Below are positions 1 through 5,124 of a stretch of 7,953 nucleotides of DNA, one piece after another. Each line of letters opens with the position of its first letter. Position 1 is the first letter of the stretch. The notes under the pieces were generated by a model that saw nothing but the letters and a program-made list of their open reading frames with translations, did not search any database and was not told where the DNA came from. The stretch comes from an uncultured Eubacteriales bacterium (lineage in GTDB: Bacteria; Bacillota; Clostridia; Lachnospirales; Lachnospiraceae), in the NCBI GenBank assembly GCA_900321525.1, contig ONWL01000056.1:533-8485 (forward strand), written 5' to 3'. The position numbers and the translations under genes are program-made.

Positions 1-1358
1 CAGTGGTAGGTACCGCAGTCATCAAAGTAAAAAATGAACAGCAGTCGATTTTCAATGCCATTGAGCAGTTTACCGGAAGAAATGAGAGTGCCATAGAGCA
101 GTCCATTCGGGAAACAGCAATGAATGTACTCGAAGGTAAGCTGCGTGAGATTGTCTCTACGATGACCGTGGAAGAGATTTATCGGGACAGAGAGACGTTT
201 TCTTCCAGAGTACAGGAAGTGGTTGGCACTGAGTTAGCAGAGATGGGTCTGGAAGTGAAGGTATTTACCATTAAGGATATCAGCGATTCCAATGGATACA
301 TCCAGGCGCTTGGCGTCAAGCAGATCGTAGAAAAGAAAAAGGATGCAGAGATCGCCAAAGCGGAAGCTGCCAGAGAGACGCAGATCGAGACATCTAAGGC
401 AAAGCGTTCCGGAGAGCAGGCCAGATTACAGGCGGAAACTGAGATCGCAGAGGCGGCAAAGAGCAAAGCGGTGCAGGAAGCTGCGTATATGCAGGAACAG
501 CAGACTGCTAAGGCAAAAGCCGATGCCGCTTATGAGATCCAGAAGAACATCACAGAAAAAGAAGTGGTCAGCGCACAGATGGATGCAGAATTGCTGCGTC
601 AGGAGCGTCAGAAAGATATTGAAGCAGCCCAGGTGCAGATTCAGATCACCAAGGAGCAGAAGAATATCGAATTGGCTCAGAAGCAGGCAGAGCGCCGGAA
701 AGAAAGTCTTCGTGCAGAAGTGGTAGAGCCGGCAGTGGCAGAAAAGGCAAAACAGCAGACGGTGGCAGATGCACAGAAGTATCGTAAGATTGCGGAAGCA
801 GAAGCAGAGGCAGAGGCCCGGAAGAAATTTGCAGAGGCGGAAGCAGAAGCTGCTAAATTAAAGGCAGCAGCGGAAGCGCAGGCAAAGAAGATTCAGGCAG
901 AAGCGGAAGCAGAGGCCATCAAAAATACCGGTCTTGCAGAAGCCAACGTCATCAGCCAGAAAGGTCTTGCAGAGGCAGAGGCCATCCGGGCAAAAGGTAT
1001 CGCAGAAGCAGAAGCCATGGAAAAGAAAGCAGAAGCATACCAGAAGTACACAGGCGCTGCGGTAGCAGAGATGTTGATCCAGGTATTGCCGCAGGTAGCA
1101 GGCAGCATTGCACAGCCATTGTCCCAGATTGATAAGATTGTCATCATGGACAACGGCGGAGAGGGCAACGGCGTGAACAATGTTGCTGGCAACGTGACTG
1201 GTGTGATGACACAGGTGTTTGAGTCCATGAAGGAAGTGACCGGCATCGATCTGCAGGATATTGTCAAAGCCCAGGGATATGACGCCAAGGTCAATAAGAA
1301 TATCACCTTAAATGCATCCCCTGAAATGATCGAAGCAGTGACCAAAAAAGACAAATAA
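1..1358 (+). CDS. Flotillin-family SPFH/band-7 membrane scaffold protein, 5'-truncated by window edge
   Basis: This is the C-terminal ~451 residues of a flotillin (FloT/YuaG-like). Flotillins are membrane-anchored scaffolds that oligomerise into functional membrane microdomains. The reading frame is open at the left edge, so the GTG at position 3 is an internal valine codon and not a start. Numbering from that codon, residues 1 to about 105 are the second half of the SPFH domain (AIEQF, then IRETAMNVLEGKLREI, TVEEIY, LGVKQIVEKKKDAEIA). Residues ~105-345 form a long Lys/Glu/Ala coiled coil with the Glu-Ala repeats typical of flotillins. It ends in three 11-residue units (GLAEANVISQK, GLAEAEAIRAK, GIAEAEAMEKK) at 310-342. 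Residues ~350-451 are the C-terminal oligomerisation region. Missing are the N-terminal membrane anchor and the first half of SPFH, probably 60-90 residues judging from the family's usual length. The stop is TAA at 1356-1358. No NfeD-like partner lies downstream; a partner upstream would be outside the window. The family call is firm; the specific role is not known. Confidence 0.93.
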   Translation, partial: VVGTAVIKVKNEQQSIFNAIEQFTGRNESAIEQSIRETAMNVLEGKLREIVSTMTVEEIYRDRETFSSRVQEVVGTELAEMGLEVKVFTIKDISDSNGYIQALGVKQIVEKKKDAEIAKAEAARETQIETSKAKRSGEQARLQAETEIAEAAKSKAVQEAAYMQEQQTAKAKADAAYEIQKNITEKEVVSAQMDAELLRQERQKDIEAAQVQIQITKEQKNIELAQKQAERRKESLRAEVVEPAVAEKAKQQTVADAQKYRKIAEAEAEAEARKKFAEAEAEAAKLKAAAEAQAKKIQAEAEAEAIKNTGLAEANVISQKGLAEAEAIRAKGIAEAEAMEKKAEAYQKYTGAAVAEMLIQVLPQVAGSIAQPLSQIDKIVIMDNGGEGNGVNNVAGNVTGVMTQVFESMKEVTGIDLQDIVKAQGYDAKVNKNITLNASPEMIEAVTKKDK

Positions 1359-1416
1359 TCTCTGGAGAAGGGGGCATTTCTATGACAGGAATCTCCCCTT
1401 TGCCGCAGCATAAGAA

Positions 1417-1456
1417 TGCCGCCAGCCGATTGCTCGACTGGCGGCACAAAATTTTT
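1417..1456 (+). terminator. Intrinsic terminator downstream of the flotillin gene
   Basis: A perfect 9-bp GC-rich stem (TGCCGCCAG at 1417-1425 with CTGGCGGCA at 1438-1446) has a 12-nt loop and is followed by CAAAA and a run of five T at 1452-1456. It lies 58 bases after the flotillin stop. The T run is on the + side only, so it would end the flotillin transcript and not mscL coming from the other side. The CAAAA between stem and T run makes it less than ideal. Confidence 0.72.
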
Positions 1457-1661
1457 AAATTATTCACTGTCCTCTTGACGGGTAGCGCACCAGGATCCGA
1501 CAGAGGGATGTTTTGTACAAAATCAAGCACAAAATATGCTGTCCGGTTTTCTATGCCAGTGATCCGCCAATCCTTTGAATTCCCGGCTTCTAAAACTTCT
1601 TCGTATGTCGTTTCCTATGTGCAGTGATCCAACAATGGCTCTGGGAATGATAACAGCCGGA
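1457..1661. other. Intergenic gap between convergent flotillin and mscL, no gene seen
   Basis: About 205 bases separate the flotillin terminator from the mscL stop. Short frames on both strands overlap here, but none has a ribosome binding site together with a plausible protein. I found no convincing hairpin with a T tract for mscL on the minus strand. The only structure seen is a degenerate direct repeat: CTATG, then CAGTGATCC, then CAAT at 1551-1571 and again at 1615-1636, about 64 bases apart. Its meaning is unknown. Confidence 0.5.
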
Positions 1662-2102
1662 TCAGTCTACCTGAGAAGTACAATGCGGGCACTTGGTAGC
1701 ATCCTTTGCAATCTCGCTCTTGCAGTAAGGACAAGTTTTGACTGCTGGAGCAGCAGGTGCCTCTGCCGGCTTGCGCAACTTGGCAACGACTTTGACCAAC
1801 AGGAAGATCACAAATGCCTGTAAGATGAAATTGATCACCTGTGTGATGAAGTCACCATACGCAAATACGGCAGCGCCGGCTTCCTGTGCTTCTGCCAGAG
1901 TCTTGTAAGTGCCGCCATCAAGAGGAATGAACAGATTCTGGAAATCCCCTCTGACGATCAAGCTCAGCACTGGGTTGAACAGATCAGCTACCATAGCACC
2001 GACCAGAGCAGAAAATGCAGCGCCGATGATCATACCAATGGCCAGATCCAGCATATTGCCCTTGATTGCGAAGTCTTTAAACTCCTGAAGAAACTTTTTC
2101 AT
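1662..2102 (-). CDS. mscL: Large-conductance mechanosensitive channel MscL with C-terminal zinc ribbon
   Basis: This is a homopentameric membrane channel that opens under membrane tension and releases solutes during osmotic downshock. The protein is 146 residues. The family N-terminus is clear: the amphipathic MKKFLQEFKDFAIKGN, then transmembrane helix 1 from about 14 to 45 (DLAIGMIIGAAF, later DLFNP). A short extracellular loop (~50-80) follows, then transmembrane helix 2 at ~83-109 (FITQVINFILQAFVIFLLV). The tail has an Ala/Pro linker (112-120) and a zinc ribbon with CPYC at 124-127 and CPHC at 138-141, so this protein is longer than the E. coli form. The frame stays open upstream to an ATG at 2201. 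The start at 2102 is chosen because it begins the conserved N-terminus and is preceded by AAGGGAG at 2109-2115; the extra 33 residues would be unrelated sequence lying over a structured leader. The gene is convergent with flotillin and has its own promoter at 2244-2272. Confidence 0.96.
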   Translation of the reverse strand: MKKFLQEFKDFAIKGNMLDLAIGMIIGAAFSALVGAMVADLFNPVLSLIVRGDFQNLFIPLDGGTYKTLAEAQEAGAAVFAYGDFITQVINFILQAFVIFLLVKVVAKLRKPAEAPAAPAVKTCPYCKSEIAKDATKCPHCTSQVD

Positions 2103-2237
2103 GAAAAACTCCCTTCCGTACATACAGAAGGACGAACCGTCTCTTCCGGTGTACTCGTTCAGATTGTATTTACAGTCCATTCCCAGCAACTGCACTGTCA
2201 TACAGAAGTGCGATTACCATTTAGACTGTATGCCTGT
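2103..2237 (-). promoter_or_regulatory. Structured 5' leader of mscL, possible translational control element
   Basis: From the predicted start of transcription (~2237) to the mscL ATG there are about 135 untranslated bases. Read on the minus strand, they hold a 7-bp helix (TACAGTC, 2224-2230, with GACTGTA, 2171-2177) enclosing smaller pairings around GCAC/CTGT. They also hold a hairpin GAAG-A-GACG-GTT-CGTC-CTTC (2127-2146). Finally, a near-perfect inverted repeat at 2112-2131 pairs CCTTCTGTA with TACGGAAGG across a TG centre (one T-G wobble) and covers part of the ribosome binding site. The last two structures share bases 2127-2131 and so exclude each other, as in a sequester/release switch. 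I do not recognise a known riboswitch class. The pairings are seen; the regulatory role is inferred. Confidence 0.4.
2109..2115 (-). promoter_or_regulatory. mscL ribosome binding site that decides the start
   Basis: AAGGGAG on the minus strand lies six bases before the ATG at 2102-2100. It selects this start over the in-frame upstream ATG at 2201. Its AAGG half lies inside a possible hairpin at 2112-2131 that could hide it. Confidence 0.8.
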
Positions 2238-2243
2238 AAGAAA

Positions 2244-2272
2244 ATTATAGTCAAATTTTCAGACAATGTAAA
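2244..2272 (-). promoter_or_regulatory. Sigma-A-type promoter for mscL
   Basis: On the minus strand, -35 TTTACA (2272-2267) is followed by a 17-base spacer and a consensus -10 TATAAT (2249-2244). Just upstream of the -35 are A/T tracts, including the 12-bp palindrome TTTTTGCAAAAA at 2277-2288, which could act as an UP element. Transcription would begin near 2237. This places mscL in its own unit although the epimerase-family gene lies upstream in the same direction. Confidence 0.78.
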
Positions 2273-2292
2273 GCTTTTTTTGCAAAAACCTA

Positions 2293-3177
2293 TCATTTTT
2301 CAGGTGCAATCCAGTACCCGTAACAGGAAGCGGCGCCGGCGCTTAACGTGCAGATGCCCTTTTTATGGGAAAATACGTCATCGTCTGTATCCCAGATGGC
2401 AGTGCCGTTCCATGGCTCGATGCAGAGGAATGGTGCTTTTTTGCCGATAGGGGACCAGAAAGCAAGTGTTTCAAAGTGTTCCGGCGTGAACCGGATGCCT
2501 TTTCCGGTTTCTTTATGTACCAGTGATACATATGAAGATTTGAGGCCAGTAAAGATCAAGGCATCGCTGTCAAACAGAGAATAGTCTAACGGCAGACGGC
2601 TGCTGTGGTCGAGATACTGTGCGGTGTGGTCATGTAAGATCATCTGCTGCTGGATGTTGTAAACCGGACTGGTGATGGTCTCTTCACAAGGGAAGCGCAG
2701 TTCGTAGTCTTCGAAACGTTCTCCTTCGTTCATCGGACAGTGGAAGGCCGGGTGTCCGCCAATGTGATAATACATGGTGTTGGAGCCGGTATTTTCTACT
2801 TTCAATTCCACATGCAGCGATTCCTCAGCGATGGTGAAGGTCACATACAGGGCAAACTGGTAGGGATAAACCTGCAGCGTGTCTTCGTTGGAACAGGTAC
2901 AGAATGTGACGCTGTCTTCGGTCTGGGCAGTCACTGCAAAAGGTGCATACCGCACTACGCCGTGTCTGGTCAGCGGATACATCTTGCCTTCCATCTCTGT
3001 GCCGCAGGGACGCAGATTGCTGATCATAGGAAACAGCACAGGGGAAGAACTGCTCCAATAAGCCGGGTTCTGATCCCAGATGTATTCTTTATGGCTGGCA
3101 TCCTGAAAGGAAATAAGCTGTGCGCCTACAGAATCAATGGCAGCGGTGGCTTTGCTGCCTCTAATACGAATGATCAT
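2293..3177 (-). CDS. Aldose 1-epimerase family protein (LacX/GalM-like)
   Basis: This predicted cytosolic protein of 294 residues has the galactose-mutarotase fold. Family members interconvert alpha and beta anomers of aldoses, or act on related sugar phosphates; the true substrate here is unknown. Visible landmarks are the N-terminal strand with GAQLISF and EYIWDQNPAYW (about residues 18-41), LFPMISNLRP, LTRHGVVRY with His72, the GGHPAF motif with His142, and CIEPWNG with Glu254, the expected catalytic base. His72 and His142 match the two family active-site histidines. This short architecture, with its EYIW and PAYW signatures, is closer to LacX than to classical GalM. The start at 3177 is chosen because it begins the family N-terminus (MIIRIRG) and has AAAGGAG at 3182-3188 just upstream. 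The ATG at 3201 would add eight residues without such a site. The gene ends with tandem stops TGA TAG. It diverges from the transporter gene and has no sugar-operon neighbours here, so context does not reveal its substrate. Confidence 0.9.
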   Translation of the reverse strand: MIIRIRGSKATAAIDSVGAQLISFQDASHKEYIWDQNPAYWSSSSPVLFPMISNLRPCGTEMEGKMYPLTRHGVVRYAPFAVTAQTEDSVTFCTCSNEDTLQVYPYQFALYVTFTIAEESLHVELKVENTGSNTMYYHIGGHPAFHCPMNEGERFEDYELRFPCEETITSPVYNIQQQMILHDHTAQYLDHSSRLPLDYSLFDSDALIFTGLKSSYVSLVHKETGKGIRFTPEHFETLAFWSPIGKKAPFLCIEPWNGTAIWDTDDDVFSHKKGICTLSAGAASCYGYWIAPEK

Positions 3178-3321
3178 AAAACTCCTTTCCGGGGATTTCA
3201 TGTGATAGGTAATTGCGAAACGCCAATCCCTTCTTTGAAGTGTTGTCTTCGTTGGCAATATGGCTTTTTCAGGCAAGCTTTTATTTCAATGAAAATATAA
3301 CGGATACGAAACTTCTCTGTT

Positions 3322-3332
3322 TGTGCTACAAT
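3322..3332 (+). promoter_or_regulatory. Possible extended -10 promoter facing an unassigned hairpin region
   Basis: TGTGCTACAAT contains the TGn extended -10 followed by TACAAT, five of six matches to consensus. No good -35 is visible 16-18 bases upstream. If active, transcription would start near 3339 and run into the hairpin cluster, giving either a small RNA or a very long transporter leader. Confidence 0.35.
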
Positions 3333-3410
3333 TCCAGAAAGGTGAGTACCGACAGGTTCAACAGCCTTTGTGCGTCAGAGTTTCCTTACTTGTCAGCACA
3401 TATCAAAAGT

Positions 3411-3522
3411 AGGTATGTGTTTTACGATTACCTGCACATGTTTGTGCATCCCCTTTCGGTGGATGTGAAAGTGATGTTCCACCGAATGATGGTATATTAA
3501 AATGATTTTCCTTTTTAATATA
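3411..3522. ncRNA. Cluster of consecutive hairpins, candidate structured RNA (strand uncertain)
   Basis: Four stem-loops follow one another almost without gaps. The first is AGGTA/TACCT (3411-3415 with 3429-3433). The second is GCACA-TGTT-TGTGC (3434-3447). The third is a perfect 9-bp stem TTCGGTGGA/TCCACCGAA (3455-3463 with 3478-3486), flanked by CATC/GATG (3447-3450 with 3488-3491, sharing C3447 with the second hairpin). The fourth is a perfect 10-bp A/T stem TATATTAAAA/TTTTAATATA (3493-3502 with 3513-3522). The inverted repeats are directly visible; that they form an RNA is inference. On the + strand the cluster follows the promoter-like motif at 3322-3332. It could instead be part of a minus-strand leader or a small non-coding repeat element. 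No known RNA family was recognised. Confidence 0.35.
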
Positions 3523-3606
3523 GCAGAATGTACCAGAAAAGGCTATAGGCATCTCCGTGGATATTACTGCAAGTTTTTCTTTTTTCTCTTTTTTTGTCCA
3601 AGGGAA

Positions 3607-3617
3607 TGTGCTACTAT
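3607..3617 (+). promoter_or_regulatory. Probable extended -10 promoter for the AI-2E family transporter
   Basis: TGTGCTACTAT has the TGn extension and a TACTAT -10. The -35 position falls in the T-rich end of the pyrimidine tract (3574-3595), with no clear TTGACA. Transcription would begin near 3624, giving a leader of about 120 bases. The motif is almost the same as the one at 3322-3332. Confidence 0.45.
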
Positions 3618-3635
3618 AGAGGCATGCGGAGTGGA

Positions 3636-3695
3636 AAAAACAGGGATGGGCAATGGCTGCATTTTCTGGTTTGCGCCGTAAGATCCCCTGTTTTT
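3636..3695 (+). promoter_or_regulatory. Leader hairpin before the transporter, possible attenuator
   Basis: AAAAACAGGG (3636-3645) pairs perfectly with CCCTGTTTTT (3686-3695). Two further pairs (AT at 3646-3647 with AT at 3683-3684) continue the stem past a bulged C. The 35-base interior contains a second helix, GGGCAA-type at ~3648-3653 with TTGCGCC at ~3671-3677 and one bulge. The right arm ends in TTTTT, so the stem resembles an intrinsic terminator with its U tract in the helix. Its place between promoter and start codon suggests attenuation, but it could also be a terminator for upstream transcription. No ligand class was recognised. Confidence 0.4.
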
Positions 3696-3744
3696 GCAGC
3701 GGAGCCGCAGGCACTTTTGATAGGAAAATGGACAGGAGGGACAA

Positions 3745-5019
3745 ATGCAAAAGGAAGAAAAACAGAAATTTTTTCTGCAATTGGGTGTGATCGTAACCGG
3801 CATCTTGGTATTTCTCATTATCTGGCGGTTTGAAACGATCATTGGTATGGTGCAGACGGGACTGCATATTTTGCAGCCGATCCTGATCGGCGCTGTGCTG
3901 GCCTATTTATTGTATCCTATGGTGCGTTGGTTTCGAGGCGTATTTGAGAAATATCTGCCCCGGATTATACGGAAAGAAAACACTGTAGAGTCGGTCAGTA
4001 ATTTGCTGAGCATTGTCATTGTATTTTGTATGGTATCGGTTTGTGTCTATTGGCTGGGGCGGATGGTGCTGCCGGAGCTGGTCAGCAATATCATTGTGGC
4101 AGTGAATCAGGTGCCCAGACAGCTGCGGACGTTAGTGGCATATGCCACAGAAAAATTACAGGCCAATCAGGCCAGTTATGAAAGAATTTATAAATATATT
4201 ACACAGTTACAGGACATGCTGCAAAACTGGTTACAGAATAATTTCCTGCGTCAGGTCAACACATTGCTTACTTCGGTTTCTACCGGAATTTTTGGCGCCA
4301 TTTCTTTGTTCAGTAATCTGATCATCGGCATCATTGTGGCGTTGTATGCCCTGTCTAGTGCCAGAACCTTTAAACGGCAGTTAAAGAAGCTGATTTATGC
4401 GGTGCTGCCGGAACAGAAAGTACCGATGACCATTCAGGTGCTGCGCCAGAGCAATGCCATTTTCAGTGGATTTATTTCCGGAAAAGTCATTGACGGAATC
4501 ATCATCGGAATTTTTTGCTTTGTGTTTATGCAGATCTTAGAAATGCCGTATACTGCTTTGATCAGTGTGATTGTAGGAATTACCAATATTATTCCGTTTT
4601 TCGGTCCTTATATTGGCGGAGTCATCGGTACCATATTGTTGCTGCTTGTTTCGCCAAAAGATGGTCTGATTTTTATTCTGTTTATTCTGGTATTGCAGCA
4701 GGTAGACGGCAATATCATTGGTCCGGCGATTTTAGGAGATTCTACCGGACTGACTCCGTTTTGGGTGATTTTTGCCATTTTGGTAGGCGGCGGTATTTTT
4801 GGTGTGGCAGGTATGATTTTGGGCGTACCGACACTGGGCGTGATTTATTATGTGGTCAGTCTGACGATCAATCGGAAGTTGGAAAAGAAGGGCATTCCCA
4901 TGTATATTTTTGGGAAACCCAAAGAGGAGAAAGAACGGCGGACGGTCAGACTTAGATTATCTGCTTTGGGCAGGAAGCTGACCACTCCGAAAAAGAAACA
5001 AGATCAGGATAAATCATAA
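3745..5019 (+). CDS. AI-2E family transporter (PF01594, TqsA/PerM-like) integral membrane protein
   Basis: This 424-residue polytopic membrane protein belongs to the AI-2E transporter family (formerly UPF0118/DUF20). Members have been linked to export of autoinducer-2 or of other small molecules and, in some cases, to sodium/proton exchange; the substrate here cannot be told from sequence. Hydrophobic segments lie at about 12-28, 40-58, 86-106, 186-203, 248-265, 268-290, 293-303, 307-318 and 340-372. Between ~110 and 180 is the soluble, partly amphipathic stretch usual for the family. Family signatures are SGKVIDG (245-251), NIIPFFGPYIGG (281-292), QQVDGNIIGP (318-327) and GLTPFW (335-340). 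The tail from 377 is strongly basic and cytoplasmic. The ATG at 3745 is supported by AGGAGGG at 3734-3740. The length is normal. The M18 gene follows in the same direction after 105 bases with no convincing terminator between, so co-transcription is possible. Confidence 0.94.
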   Translation: MQKEEKQKFFLQLGVIVTGILVFLIIWRFETIIGMVQTGLHILQPILIGAVLAYLLYPMVRWFRGVFEKYLPRIIRKENTVESVSNLLSIVIVFCMVSVCVYWLGRMVLPELVSNIIVAVNQVPRQLRTLVAYATEKLQANQASYERIYKYITQLQDMLQNWLQNNFLRQVNTLLTSVSTGIFGAISLFSNLIIGIIVALYALSSARTFKRQLKKLIYAVLPEQKVPMTIQVLRQSNAIFSGFISGKVIDGIIIGIFCFVFMQILEMPYTALISVIVGITNIIPFFGPYIGGVIGTILLLLVSPKDGLIFILFILVLQQVDGNIIGPAILGDSTGLTPFWVIFAILVGGGIFGVAGMILGVPTLGVIYYVVSLTINRKLEKKGIPMYIFGKPKEEKERRTVRLRLSALGRKLTTPKKKQDQDKS

Positions 5020-5124
5020 GAAATTTTGTGGAAACAGGCTTAGGATGAAGTGCAACAGATGAAGTCAAAACAGATGCAGGATGCACTGTGACAAACCATT
5101 CATATACGTAAATAAAAGGAATAA
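5020..5124 (+). other. Short gap between the transporter and M18 genes with small repeats
   Basis: There is no clear promoter or terminator. GATGAAGT occurs at 5044-5051 and again at 5058-5065, and AGTGCA (5049-5054) is the inverse of TGCACT (5082-5087). The M18 ribosome binding site AAAGGA is at 5115-5120. The absence of a T tract leaves read-through from the transporter likely. Confidence 0.4.

Larger units (their letters stand above)
3178..3744. other. 567-bp divergent intergenic region, no credible protein gene
   Basis: This region separates the epimerase-family gene (-) from the transporter (+). Several short frames overlap, but none pairs a ribosome binding site with a recognisable protein. 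It holds an extended -10 motif at 3322-3332, consecutive hairpins at 3411-3522, and a 22-base pyrimidine-only tract at 3574-3595. A second extended -10 lies at 3607-3617, and a leader hairpin at 3636-3695 comes just before the transporter. For the minus-strand gene the only -10-like match seen is TATATT at 3299-3294, without a good -35, so its promoter is unresolved. Confidence 0.6.

Noticed and set aside
893..1447. A 184-residue minus-strand frame opposite flotillin
   Set aside because: It mirrors the Glu-Ala codon pattern of the coiled coil, which gives long Ser/Ala-rich antisense frames with no real gene.
1382..1627. An 81-residue + strand frame with an AGGGGG motif eight bases before its ATG
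   Set aside because: It runs straight through the flotillin terminator hairpin, has no recognisable protein character, and overlaps nothing conserved. The good spacing of the purine run is probably chance.
2103..2201. N-terminal extension of MscL to the upstream ATG at 2201
   Set aside because: The extra 33 residues do not match MscL, and a strong ribosome binding site and the conserved N-terminus both support 2102.
3213..3500. A 95-residue + strand frame in the divergent gap
   Set aside because: It starts at a TTG without a ribosome binding site, crosses the hairpin cluster, and has no family resemblance.
3403..3867. A 154-residue minus-strand frame
   Set aside because: It overlaps the start of the transporter, its Lys/Phe-rich stretches are translations of the pyrimidine tract, and there is no ribosome binding site.
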